Below, one piece after another: positions 35,519-45,200 of a stretch of 64,000 nucleotides of DNA. The DNA comes from Paraburkholderia humisilvae (GTDB lineage Bacteria > Pseudomonadota > Gammaproteobacteria > Burkholderiales > Burkholderiaceae): NCBI RefSeq assembly GCF_902859855.1, contig NZ_CADIKH010000026.1, forward strand, positions 1-64,000, read 5' to 3'. The notes beneath the pieces are model-generated. The model was not told the DNA's origin. It searched no databases and worked only from the letters and a program-made list of their open reading frames with translations. The position numbers were made by a program, and so were the translations under genes. Every line of letters starts with the position of its first letter. Positions within the stretch are counted from its first letter, which is position 1.

Positions 35519-36072
35519 GACGCCGATCGATGCACATCCTGTTTGGTGCCGCCGCAGTCTGCTGCGCAGGTGTCGCCGTCTATTACACGCTGCAGCTTGA
35601 ACGGACCATCGATCTTGATCGGACCATCGCTGCGACACGCAGCGCGACGATCGCGCAACTATCGGCCAGCAACGCTGACGAAGCGCCAGAGGCACGCCTT
35701 GCACGCGCGGTCGCGTTATCGGCGGCACGGCGTCAGGTCGACGCGGGCCGGCTGTTCAACGAGTTGATCCAGGGGCCCGCGCCCGTCAGCGTCCAGCGGG
35801 CAGCGCTCTACGATCTCGCGAACATGAACTTGCGTGAAGCGGCAGGCGACGACGCGCGCGGGCCGGTACGATCGCTGCCGCTGATCGAGCTGGCGAAAAC
35901 CCGCTACCGCGATTTGCTGCGCGAAGACGCAACCGATTGGGACGCACGCTACAACTTCGAGCGGGCATTGCGTCTCGCCCCCGAGTCGGCCGACGAAGCC
36001 GACACCGATCAGGACATCGAGCAGCAGCGTAGCGTGACGGTACGCGGCGCGCTACCGCAGGAGCTGCCGTGA
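35515..36072 (+). CDS. mxaK: MxaK-like protein
   Basis: A 185-residue protein with an N-terminal membrane anchor (MHILFGAAAVCCAGVAVYYT) and a helical TPR-like periplasmic part (ARLARAVALSAARRQVDAGR; AALYDLANMNLREAA; WDARYNFERALRLAPE). It overlaps both neighbours by 4 bases. Named by position and topology. Confidence 0.85.
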   Translation: MRRRSMHILFGAAAVCCAGVAVYYTLQLERTIDLDRTIAATRSATIAQLSASNADEAPEARLARAVALSAARRQVDAGRLFNELIQGPAPVSVQRAALYDLANMNLREAAGDDARGPVRSLPLIELAKTRYRDLLREDATDWDARYNFERALRLAPESADEADTDQDIEQQRSVTVRGALPQELP

Positions 36073-37070
36073 ACGCCGCCGCCGTCGACTGGACGGGCTT
36101 GGTGCGCCGACACGCGTTGCTCGGCGCGGTCGTCCTGTTGCTCGCTGCTGCCGTCTGGATGCCGCCGATCGAACACACCAGAGTCGTCACCCGTTACATC
36201 GTCACCTTCGACATCACGCAGAGCATGGATACAGAAGACGTCACGCTAAACGGGCGACCCGTCAGCCGGCTGATTTTCGCGAAGGCGGCGATGCAGCAGG
36301 CGTTACAGCGTCTGCCATGCGGTTCGAGCGTGGGCTGGAGCGTGTTTACCGGCACGCGCTCGTTGCTACTTTTTGTTCCGGTCGAGGTCTGCACACACTA
36401 CGACGCGCTGCTGTCGTCTCTGGACGAAATTGGCGGTCACATGCGATGGGCAGATAGCAGCATCATCGCGCAAGGCGGTATTTATTCTGCGGTGCAGGCG
36501 GCGTCGCAACCGGAATCGAAGGCGGCGGTCATCTTTGTCACCGATGGCCAGGAGGCGCCGCCGGTGCCGCCGTCCGAAACGACCGTCCATGGAATTGCGC
36601 AAGGACAGGCGGGCGGTTGGATCATCGGTGTCGGCGGCGATCAGCCGGCGCCGATTCCACGCACGAACGCGCAGGGCGTGCGCTCCGGATACTGGCGCGC
36701 GGACGAGGTGGTGCAAAGCGCGCCCGAGCGAGACGGCCGCACGGCCGGCAGACACGAGGAATTGTCGGAGTTGCGTGAGCCGTATCTTCGTGCGCTCGCC
36801 GCTCATACCGGCTTCGGCTATCGGCGGCTCGATGAATTCGCATCCTTATATGCGGCGCTGGCCGACCCTCGATTGGGCCGGCGCATGCCGGTCGCGACCG
36901 ATTTCCGGTGGTGCCCGGCGCTGGCCGCGTTGCTTTTGCTTGTGCTACGTTTTCTCCCTCGCGGAAGCACCGGCATCGCCACAGTTCGCGATGCCGGCGC
37001 TCATCTGACGCGGCATGAGTCGCGTGCTACTGCATCGTCAGCACGACCCGAAAACGCGCCTCTCCACTGA
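36069..37070 (+). CDS. mxaL: MxaL-like vWA membrane protein
   Basis: A 333-residue protein from GTG. It has an N-terminal helix (ALLGAVVLLLAAAVWMPP), a vWA domain with MIDAS-type VTFDITQSMDTEDV (DxTxS variant), an AVIFVTDGQEAPP strand-Asp motif, and a C-terminal hydrophobic helix (PALAALLLLVLRFL). It is the last gene of the mxa block. Its 3' end overlaps the converging alcohol dehydrogenase gene by 44 bp, so the terminal residues are the least certain. Confidence 0.88.
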   Translation: MNAAAVDWTGLVRRHALLGAVVLLLAAAVWMPPIEHTRVVTRYIVTFDITQSMDTEDVTLNGRPVSRLIFAKAAMQQALQRLPCGSSVGWSVFTGTRSLLLFVPVEVCTHYDALLSSLDEIGGHMRWADSSIIAQGGIYSAVQAASQPESKAAVIFVTDGQEAPPVPPSETTVHGIAQGQAGGWIIGVGGDQPAPIPRTNAQGVRSGYWRADEVVQSAPERDGRTAGRHEELSELREPYLRALAAHTGFGYRRLDEFASLYAALADPRLGRRMPVATDFRWCPALAALLLLVLRFLPRGSTGIATVRDAGAHLTRHESRATASSARPENAPLH

Positions 37071-38043
37071 TCATCCGGTCATACGCCGCGGCCGCGCGTT
37101 CGAGCGGATAGGTCTCGATCATCGGCTTGACGCCGGCGAGTGCGCTGAACTCAAGCGTGTCTTCGGAGTCGGCGGACGTACCGGAAGGCCAGCCCTGCAC
37201 CGCGTTGCGTCCCATGATGAGCTGCGCGCCAGACACTTCGATCGGCTCGTGCGCGATGCCCAGCACAATGAGCTTACCGTCCAGCGCCAGGCCGCCGAGC
37301 GTCGCGGACATCGCATCCGCATTTGTCACGGTCGCGAGAATGACTTTTGCGCCGCCAAAGGCCTTCAGCGCGTCAGCGACATTCTCGCGGCGGCTGTCGA
37401 TATAGTGATGCGCGCCGAGCTGTTTTGCGAGCGGAGCCTTGTCCTCTCCGCGCGCGATCGCGACCGTGCGAAAACCCATCCGCCGTGCGAACTGCACGCC
37501 AAGGTGGCCCAGCCCGCCGATACCGAGAATGGCGACCGTATCGCCCGCGCGTGCGCCGCTGTTGCGCAGTGCATTGAACGTCGTGATGCCGGCGCAGAGA
37601 AGCGGTGCGGCGTCCACGTCAGCCATCTCGTTCGGCACGCGCGCGAGTGCTTCCTGCGGCGCCACCATGTATTCCGCGTATCCGCCGTCATAACTGATGC
37701 CCGGCACCTGCGCCTTCTGGCAGAGAACGAAGACGCCGCGACGGCAATTCGCGCAGTGTCCGCAATGCCCGCCATGCCAGCCCACGCCGACACGCTCGCC
37801 GGCCGTCCAGCCTTCGACACCCGTTCCGACGGATTCGACCACGCCCGCCACTTCATGCCCCGGCACACGTGGAAATTGCAGGCCCGGCCATGTGCCGTCC
37901 TTGGTCATCGCGTCGCTGTGGCAAATGCCGCACGCTTGTACCTTGATCAGCACCTGGCCAGCGCCCGCTGCGGGGATGTCGCGCTCCACCAGTTCCAGCC
38001 GCCCACCCGGGCTAGCGACCTGTACCGCTCTCATCTTTCGCAT
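37027..38043 (-). CDS. Zinc-dependent alcohol dehydrogenase (MDR superfamily)
   Basis: A 338-residue enzyme. Catalytic zinc ligands are in CGICHSDAMTKDG and GHEVAGVV, and the structural-zinc cysteines are in CGHCANCRRGVFVLCQ. The Rossmann motif is VAILGIGGLGHLGVQFARRMG. It oxidises an alcohol with NAD(P); the substrate is unknown. I chose ATG 38043 because GGAG lies 8 nt upstream; ATG 38034 is an alternative. It converges on the mxa genes, so a link to alcohol metabolism is tempting but unproven. Confidence 0.9.
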   Translation of the reverse strand: MRKMRAVQVASPGGRLELVERDIPAAGAGQVLIKVQACGICHSDAMTKDGTWPGLQFPRVPGHEVAGVVESVGTGVEGWTAGERVGVGWHGGHCGHCANCRRGVFVLCQKAQVPGISYDGGYAEYMVAPQEALARVPNEMADVDAAPLLCAGITTFNALRNSGARAGDTVAILGIGGLGHLGVQFARRMGFRTVAIARGEDKAPLAKQLGAHHYIDSRRENVADALKAFGGAKVILATVTNADAMSATLGGLALDGKLIVLGIAHEPIEVSGAQLIMGRNAVQGWPSGTSADSEDTLEFSALAGVKPMIETYPLERAAAAYDRMISGEARFRVVLTMQ

Positions 38044-38221
38044 GGGTCTCGCTCCAGTTGAAGAACAGTCGATCCAGCGCAGCCGCGATTCGCCCGGCAT
38101 AGTTGTCGCCAATCCTATGACAACGCCGGGTGCCGCGATCGGCTGGTCCGCACTGGATAGTAGGTCGCGACGCACGTGATCACAACCGAACGGTCGTAAG
38201 GATTGCGGATTTTCGTCGCGG

Positions 38222-39523
38222 CTAGAGTGAGCGCTGGATGGCCTGCTCGAGCAATTCGAGGCCGAGGCCGATTTCGTCCTCGTGAACGGTCAACGGAGGC
38301 GCGATGCGGAAGACGCCGCCCATGCCGCGCAACTGCACGATGTTCATGCTGAGCCCCAGATTCATGCACTCGCGGGTAATCCTTGCGCCCAGTTCATCCG
38401 CAGGTTCCTTCGTGCGGCGGTCCTTCACGATTTCCATGCCCAGCAGCAGGCCTCGCCCACGCACGTCGCCGATGCATTCGAAGCGCTCCATCAGATCCAG
38501 CAGTCCGCGCTTGAGTCGCCCGCCCATCACGTTCGCACGCGCCACCAGTCCGTCGCGCTGCACGACATCCAGCACACGCAGGCCGACGGCGGCGGGCAGC
38601 GGATCTGACACATGCGTCGTATAGAACAGATAGCCCAGTTCATGGGCCCGCTCCTCGATCTGCGCGGACGTCACGACGGCCGCGAGCGGCAAGCCCGCCC
38701 CCAGCGTCTTGGACAGCGTGAGAATGTCGGGCGTGACGCCGTCACGCTGGCACGCGAACATCGTGCCCGTGCGCCCGATGCCGGTTTGCGCCTCGTCGAG
38801 AATCAGCAGCATGCCGCGTTCCTCGCATTTGCGTTTGAGGGCCGCCATGTAGCCTTCCGGGAGTTCGATAATCCCGCCGGAGCTCAGAATGGGCTCCGCG
38901 ATAAAGGCAGCAAGATTGCCGCTGGATTGACGATCGATGAGATCGAACGCGTAGTCCAGTTCTGCGAAGTAATCGTATTCACCGTTGCGCTCGAAGCGCG
39001 GCCGGTACAAGAACGGCGCGGGGATCGCGAACGAACCGGCGGCGGCCGGACCGACACCCTTGCGCCCTGCGCTATAGGTCGCGGATGCGGCCGCGCCCGT
39101 CATGCCATGCCAGGACTGTGCGAAACCGACAATTTCATATTTGCCGGTGACCAGCTTCGCCATCCGAATGGCCGCCTCGTTCGACTCGGCGCCGGTGCTG
39201 AGCAACAGTGCCCGGTCGAGTCCGTCAGGCGTGATGTCGGCGAGACGGGTCGCCAGTTCGACGACCGGACGCGAAAGCATTCCGCTGAAAAGGTGATCGA
39301 GCTTGCCCGCGTATTCGTTGATCACCGAGACGATATCGGGGTGGCTGTGTCCCAGCACTGCGCTCATCTGGCCCGAGGTGAAATCGAGTATCGCGCGACC
39401 ATCCGCGTCGTACACGAAGCTGCCTTGCGCGCGTTCGATAATCAGCGGCTCGAACGCGCCGCCATAGCGTATCAGGTGCTGCCTGGCGTTGTGCCAGAAC
39501 GTTGCGTCGTGGTTTCGGGACAC
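38222..39523 (-). CDS. dgdA: 2,2-dialkylglycine decarboxylase (class III aminotransferase fold)
   Basis: A PLP enzyme that decarboxylates 2,2-dialkylglycines (e.g. 2-aminoisobutyrate) and transaminates pyruvate. The 433-residue product matches from memory almost the whole Burkholderia cepacia DgdA: DATFWHNARQHLIRYGG, STGAESNEAAIRMAKLVTGK, FAQSWHGMTGAAASATYSAG, ILDEAQTGIGRTGTMFA and the PLP Lys in LTLSKTLGAGLPLAAVV. A GTG start at 39523, with GAGGAG 8 nt upstream, gives exactly that length. No DgdR-type LysR regulator is adjacent. Confidence 0.93.
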   Translation of the reverse strand: MSRNHDATFWHNARQHLIRYGGAFEPLIIERAQGSFVYDADGRAILDFTSGQMSAVLGHSHPDIVSVINEYAGKLDHLFSGMLSRPVVELATRLADITPDGLDRALLLSTGAESNEAAIRMAKLVTGKYEIVGFAQSWHGMTGAAASATYSAGRKGVGPAAAGSFAIPAPFLYRPRFERNGEYDYFAELDYAFDLIDRQSSGNLAAFIAEPILSSGGIIELPEGYMAALKRKCEERGMLLILDEAQTGIGRTGTMFACQRDGVTPDILTLSKTLGAGLPLAAVVTSAQIEERAHELGYLFYTTHVSDPLPAAVGLRVLDVVQRDGLVARANVMGGRLKRGLLDLMERFECIGDVRGRGLLLGMEIVKDRRTKEPADELGARITRECMNLGLSMNIVQLRGMGGVFRIAPPLTVHEDEIGLGLELLEQAIQRSL

Positions 39524-39608
39524 CGTCGTTCTCCTCGCGAGTGGGGAATCAGCTTGCAGTCTAGACGGGTCGCTGGGTTTTGGAGAATCGTGCAATGTGC
39601 AATAGCCG

Positions 39609-40196
39609 CTAACGCCCTATCAACCTGCGCTCGACCCGAGTAAAGGCCCAGCTGACGAACAGCGTCGACACCGTGCCGATACCGACCTGCACGAGCCGGA
39701 ACAACGGCACATCCCACAGCGGCCCTTGCACGGGGACCAGCAGCACAATCGTCGCGGTAATCGCCCCCAGCCGCGCCGCGCTGCCCACATTCACGCACCA
39801 GCAAGCGACGATCACTGCGGCGACCGTCGTCGCATAGCCGAGAAGCTCATGCGTGCCGGCGCCAAGCGACGCGCCAACGAAGCCGAATAGCCCGCCCGCC
39901 ATCGCGCCGATAAACTGATCGCGCGACAGGTTGCGCGTATCCGCGTAGGTATGCTGCGTGACGGCGATAGCGGTGATCGCAGCCCAGAAAGCCTGCTGCG
40001 TGTGCAGCGCGATAGCGAGGCCGTACGCAAGACACGCCCCGCACACCGCTTGCAGTGCGACGAGGCAACCTTCGACGACGCGTTCGCGAAACGGCTGGTT
40101 CTTCAGCAAGCCGGCCAGCGCATCGGCGGCCCGGGTTCTCGCTTCGTGTCGCCTTTCCCTGGTGTCAATCCTCGTTCCGTTCTGGTCCTCTGTCAT
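39609..40196 (-). CDS. FUSC-family (aromatic acid exporter-like) membrane protein
   Basis: A 195-residue inner-membrane protein with about five hydrophobic helices and the FUSC-type segment FWAAITAIAVTQHTYADTRNLSRDQFIGAMAGGLFGFVGA (first 20 residues from about 67). Larger FUSC proteins export fusaric or aromatic acids; this short single-domain form has no assigned substrate. ATG at 40196. Located behind dgdA's promoter region on the same strand. Confidence 0.78.
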   Translation of the reverse strand: MTEDQNGTRIDTRERRHEARTRAADALAGLLKNQPFRERVVEGCLVALQAVCGACLAYGLAIALHTQQAFWAAITAIAVTQHTYADTRNLSRDQFIGAMAGGLFGFVGASLGAGTHELLGYATTVAAVIVACWCVNVGSAARLGAITATIVLLVPVQGPLWDVPLFRLVQVGIGTVSTLFVSWAFTRVERRLIGR

Positions 40197-40280
40197 CTGC
40201 GCGATTCCGAATGGGCATCGCGGCAATCATGCCATGCAACCGGGAGCATTGCGGCACGCATATCGCCACACCCCACCCGC

Positions 40281-40484
40281 CTAAAGACTCGCGTAAGCAG
40301 GCGCCGGTTTCGTGTCAGGAATAACCGCGTTCGCGCCGAAGTACGGCACACAAAAACCAGGCGGCCCGACGCAGTCTCCTGGTCCGTCCGGCTGCCCATG
40401 CAAGTTGGCGCAACTCGACAATGCGATCGCCATGGCGACACCGAAAGCGGTCCGCCCTACCATGCAGACAATGCGTCGTTTCAT
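40281..40484 (-). CDS. Small putative lipoprotein
   Basis: A 67-residue protein with a lipoprotein signal (MKRRIVCMVGRTAFGVAMAI, lipobox LSSC with Cys at 25) and a short Gly/Pro-rich mature part with two further Cys. AGGATA precedes the ATG. Function unknown. It lies 14 bp after the next secreted-protein gene, probably co-transcribed. Confidence 0.7.
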   Translation of the reverse strand: MKRRIVCMVGRTAFGVAMAIALSSCANLHGQPDGPGDCVGPPGFCVPYFGANAVIPDTKPAPAYASL

Positions 40485-40498
40485 TTCGCTATCCTGAT

Positions 40499-40771
40499 CT
40501 AATGATGCGCGTAGATCGTACGATCGAGATAGTTGACCTGGCCATCCTGCTGCGCGTGCACCATGTCATGGTAGACCTGCGCCCGCGTCAGGTCAGTCGA
40601 CGCATCGGGTTGCCAGTTTCCCGCCTGATTCACAGGCGGCTGCGCAGCATTTGTGTTCTGGCTTGTCGTAAAAGGCTCGCTCGCCGACAAATCTTTCGCT
40701 TGCGCGCACATCGGCAAAGCAACTGCCACGGTCATGCAAAGCGCAACCCATCCTCTGATACTGGCGTTCAT
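40499..40771 (-). CDS. Secreted DUF4148-like small protein
   Basis: A 90-residue protein with a cleavable signal peptide (WVALCMTVAVALPMCAQA). The mature segment ends LTRAQVYHDMVHAQQDGQVN, the (S/T)RAxVxxxLxxAxxDG pattern of DUF4148 proteins abundant in Burkholderia. AGGAG lies 9 nt before ATG 40771. Function unknown; periplasmic. Confidence 0.75.
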   Translation of the reverse strand: MNASIRGWVALCMTVAVALPMCAQAKDLSASEPFTTSQNTNAAQPPVNQAGNWQPDASTDLTRAQVYHDMVHAQQDGQVNYLDRTIYAHH

Positions 40772-40953
40772 GCTGAAAACTCCTATTCGGGAATCCCGAT
40801 CAGTCACTTCCGGTCGCTATTCGGCAGCAACCCGTGGAGACAAGCATAGTGACGTGAGGCTTCATTTACGCCAGCACAAACATGAAGAGATATTTAAGTT
40901 GATCTGTCGCGCGACCGCGGCAAGGTCTTGCCGTACCGGCAATGACCAAACAA

Positions 40954-40985
40954 AAGGCCCCGCGAGCTTCCACTCGCGGGGCCTT
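40954..40985 (-). terminator. Intrinsic terminator after the LivK-type gene
   Basis: 13-bp arms (CTCGCGGGGCCTT and its complement) with a 6-nt loop. On the minus strand it is followed by TTTTGTTT. Confidence 0.9.
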
Positions 40986-41027
40986 CCTTGTTGCTTCGAA
41001 GCGAACCGCTAAACCGCGGTAAACGGC

Positions 41028-42176
41028 TTACTTGCCGCCCACGCTCTCGAGTGTCGTCCACTTGCCGTCGACCACCTTGTACAGCGTGATGCCGCCGTTC
41101 TTCAGGTCGCCCTTGCTGTCGTACGAAAGATCCTTCGTCGTCACAGCCGGCATGCTCGTCTTCGCGAGCACCGGCAGGTACTTCGCCGGGTCGGTGGAGT
41201 TCGCCTTCTTCATCGCGTCGAACATCGCCATGGCGCCGTCGTAGGCGTATGGCGAGTACGTCTGAACGTCTTCGCCAAAGCGCTTCTTGTACTTTTCGAC
41301 GTAGTCCTTGCCGCCCGGCATTTCCTCAAGCGGCAAGCCCGCCAGCGACGCCACCGTGCCGTTCGCCGAATCGCCCGCCACTTGCAGGAAGGTCGGCGTG
41401 TGAACCATTTCGCCGCCCATCAGCGGCGCCTTGATGCCGAGCGTCTTCATCTGCTTGACCATCGGCGCTGCTTGCGAATCCGCGCCGCCGTAGTAGATCA
41501 GATCCGGGCTCTGCGACTTCAGCTTCGTCAGGATCGCCTTGAAGTCGACGGCCTTGTCGTTCGTGAATTCACGGTCGACGATCGTGCCGCCCGCGGCCTT
41601 CGCAGCCTTCTCGAACTGATCAGCCAACCCTTGACCGTACGCGGTGCGGTCGTCGACGATCGCGATCTTCTTCATGCCGAGCTTCTTCACCGCGAACGTG
41701 CCGGCCACCGAGCCTTGCTGCGTATCGGAGGTCATCATGCGGAACGTGGTCTTGAAGCCTTGTTGCGTGTATTCCGGCGCGGTCGCCATCGAGATCTGCG
41801 GAATGCCGGCGTTCGCGTAGATGCGCGAGGCCGGAATCGTCGTGCCCGAGTTGAAGTGGCCGAGCATGCCCTTGATGTTGTCGTCGACCAGTTTCTGCGC
41901 AACCGTCGTGCCGGTACGCGGGTCGGCCTGGTCGTCGGCGACGTCCAGCACGAAACGAACCGGCTTGCCGCCGATCACCGGCTTCGTCGCGTTCATGTCT
42001 TCGACCGCGAGCGTGATGCCGTTTTCGAAGTCCTTGCCGTAGTGTGCCTGCGCACCCGTCATCGGACCGGCGAAGCCGATCTTCACGTCTTCAACCTGCT
42101 GAGCGTGCGCTGCCCCCGCAAGCGACATAGCGGCAACCAGCGTTGCGCTTGCCAGCTTTTTCATCGTGTGTTGCAT
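41028..42176 (-). CDS. livK: Branched-chain amino acid ABC transporter periplasmic binding protein (LivK/LivJ-like)
   Basis: A 382-residue protein with a signal peptide (MKKLASATLVAAMSLAGAAH-A) and the two-lobe Leu/Ile/Val-binding fold: DVKIGFAGPMTGAQAHYGKD, GVLGHFNSGTTIPAS-type lobe-1 loop (MLGHFNSGTTIPASRI), AIVDDRTAYGQGLADQF and YYGGADSQAAPMVKQ. AAGGAG lies 6 nt before ATG 42176. No permease or ATPase genes adjoin it, so it serves a transporter encoded elsewhere. It is downstream of putA on the same strand. Confidence 0.93.
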   Translation of the reverse strand: MQHTMKKLASATLVAAMSLAGAAHAQQVEDVKIGFAGPMTGAQAHYGKDFENGITLAVEDMNATKPVIGGKPVRFVLDVADDQADPRTGTTVAQKLVDDNIKGMLGHFNSGTTIPASRIYANAGIPQISMATAPEYTQQGFKTTFRMMTSDTQQGSVAGTFAVKKLGMKKIAIVDDRTAYGQGLADQFEKAAKAAGGTIVDREFTNDKAVDFKAILTKLKSQSPDLIYYGGADSQAAPMVKQMKTLGIKAPLMGGEMVHTPTFLQVAGDSANGTVASLAGLPLEEMPGGKDYVEKYKKRFGEDVQTYSPYAYDGAMAMFDAMKKANSTDPAKYLPVLAKTSMPAVTTKDLSYDSKGDLKNGGITLYKVVDGKWTTLESVGGK

Positions 42177-42266
42177 ATCATCTCCTTGGTACCAGGTGTG
42201 GATTGGAGCGGATGTCGGGCTCGCCGTGCCGCTGCCGTTTTTTTGAATCGATTGGCGAAGGTTCGC

Positions 42267-45200
42267 TCAGCCGATCGTCATCAAATTTGCATTGCCGCCT
42301 GCCGCTGCCGTATTCACGCTCACCGAACGTTCCGTCAGCAGACGTTCGAGCGCGTAATCTTCGTCGCCGCTTTCCAGCGCCCGTGCCGCGACACCCTGCA
42401 CCGAGACGATCGGACCGGGCCGCTTCGCGACCTCCTTCGTCAAAGTGAGCAGTTCGTCGCTGTCTCCTTCGAACAGCACCGCGTCGAACGACGCGTCGCC
42501 GTTTTTCTTCGCGCTCGCATAGCGCTTCAGCGAAGCCGGCAGTGCTGCGACCAGTTGTTCGCCCGCCGCGCCATCGAACAGCGCGTGATTGTCCGTTGCC
42601 AACGCCGCCGCGAATTGCACCCGCGCGCCGCCCGCCGTCGACGCAATACACAGCACGGTGCCGCGCGCGCCCAGCGAATACGTATTGCGTTCACCGGTCG
42701 GGCCAGCCAGCACCGCGGTCGCGCCAGCCGGCACGTGCGCAAGGTAACCGTCGCAGCGCGCCGCGAGCGACGGCTCGCGTTCGGCGATCAGCCAGTCGCG
42801 CAGCGCGGTCAGTGCGGCCGACGGTTTGTCGTGCGTGAGCGCTTCGCCGTTCGACGCGGACGCGGCCGGCTGAGGCGCGTCCGCGATCAGCGTTTGTGCA
42901 AGCGACTTCGGCAAGCCCGCCGGCCGTTTCGCCAGCAGCCGCTGCAAATACAGCGCCCCGCCCGCCTTCGGCCCGGTGCCCGACAACCCTTCACCTCCGA
43001 ACGGCTGCACGCCGACCACGGCGCCGATCACATTGCGGTTCACGTAGATGTTGCCCACGTGCGCGCGGCTGATCACATGCGCGATCGTCTCGTCAATGCG
43101 CGTATGGATGCCGAGCGTCAACCCATAGCCGGTCGCGCGGATCTGCTCGAGCAGCTTGTCCAGTGCGCTGCGCCGATATCGCACCACATGCAGCACCGGC
43201 CCGAATACCTCGCGCTTCAACTCGTCGATACTGTCGAGCTCGATCAGCGTCGGCGGCACGAACGTGCCCGCCGTGCAGCCGTCCGGCATCGGCAACTGCA
43301 CGACCTTGCGGCCCTTTTCGCGCATCGCGGCAATATGCGCATCGATGCCGCGCTTCGCGTCCGCGTCGATCACCGGGCCGACGTCGGTCGACAGACGGTC
43401 CGGATTGCCAACGGTCAGTTCCTTCATCGCACCGGTCAGCATCTCGAGCGTGCGGTCCGCGACATCGTCCTGCAGACAAAGAACGCGCAACGCCGAACAC
43501 CGTTGACCGGCCGAGTCGAACGCCGACTGCAGCACATCCGCGACGACCTGCTCCGCGAGCGCCGACGAATCGACGATCATCGCGTTCTGGCCGCCCGTCT
43601 CCGCGATCAGCGGAATCGGTTTGCCGTCCGCGTCGAGGCGATCGGATAGCGTTTTGTTGATCAGCCGCGCAACTTCGGTCGAGCCGGTGAACATCACGCC
43701 GCGCGTGCGCGCATCGGCGACCAGCGCCGCGCCGACCGTTTCGCCGTCGCCCGGCAGCAGTTGCACCGCGCCGGCCGGCACGCCGGCTTCGCGCAGAATG
43801 CGCACGCCCTGCGCGGCGATCAACGACGTCTGCTCGGCCGGCTTCGCGAGCACCGTATTGCCTGCGGCCAGCGCCGCGGCCACCTGGCCCATGAAGATCG
43901 CGAGCGGGAAGTTCCACGGGCTGATACAGACGACTGGCCCAAGCGGGCGGTGCGTGTCATTCGAGAATTCGTTGCGGATCTGCGTCGAGTAATAGCGCAG
44001 GAAATCGATGGCTTCGCGGATTTCCGACACCGCGTTCGGCAGCGACTTGCCCGCTTCGCGCACCACGAGGCCCATCAAAGTGTGCATCTGCGCTTCGAGC
44101 AGGTCCGCCGCGCGCGCGAGGCAATCGGCGCGCGCATCGACCGGCGTCGCCTGCCAGATCGGCGCGGCCGCGAGCGCATGCGCGAGCGCCGCGCTCACGT
44201 GCTCAGGCGTTGCATCCACCACCGTGCCGACGATGTCGCGAAGATCGGCCGGGTTGCGCACATCGCGCGTCGCGCCCACGGCGATCGCATCGTCGGCCAG
44301 CATCGGCGTGGCGCGCCACGGATGATGCGCGCTCGCGAGCAGCGCCGACGACAGCGACGCGAGCCGGTGTTCGTTCGACAGATCGAGGCCCATCGAATTG
44401 ACACGCTCGGCGCCGTACAGGTGACGCGGCAGCGGAATCTTCGCGTGCGGCGCGCCAAGCGGCACGATCTTCGATGCTTCCTCGACCGGATCGGCGACGA
44501 GGTCCTTCACCGGCACGCTTTCATCGGCGATCCGGTTCACGAATGAGGTATTCGCGCCGTTCTCGAGCAGACGACGCACGAGGTACGCAAGCAGCGTCTC
44601 GTGCGTGCCGACCGGCGCGTACACGCGGCACGGGCGGTTCAGCTTGTCGCGGCCAGTCACTTCCTCGTACAGCGGCTCGCCCATCCCGTGCAGGCACTGG
44701 AACTCGTACTGGCCCGGGTAGTAGTTCTGCCCCGCGAGGTGATAAATCGCGGACAGCGTATGCGCGTTGTGCGTCGCGAACTGCGGATAGACCGCGTCGG
44801 GCGCGCCCAGCAGCTTCTTCGCGCACGCGAGATACGAAACGTCTGTGTAGATCTTGCGCGTGTACACCGGATAGCCTTCGAGACCATCGACTTGCGCACG
44901 CTTGATCTCGCTATCCCAGTACGCGCCCTTCACGAGCCGCACCATGATCCGGTGACGGCTACGGCGCGCGAGATCGACGAGATAGTCGATCACGAACGGG
45001 CAGCGCTTCTGGTACGCCTGCACGACAAAACCGATGCCGTTCCAGCCGGCGAGCTCCGGATCGAAGCACAGCGCCTCGAGCAGATCGAGCGATAGCTCGA
45101 GCCGGTCCGCTTCTTCCGCGTCGATATTCAGGCCGATGTCGTAGCGGCGCGCGAGAATCGCGAGCGCGCGCACGCGCGGCAGCAGTTCGCTTATCGTGCG

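Noticed and set aside
41382..43649. A 755-codon plus-strand frame opposite putA and the LivK-type gene
   Set aside because: It spans two real genes on the other strand, has no ribosome site, and is Arg-rich as expected for a shadow frame.
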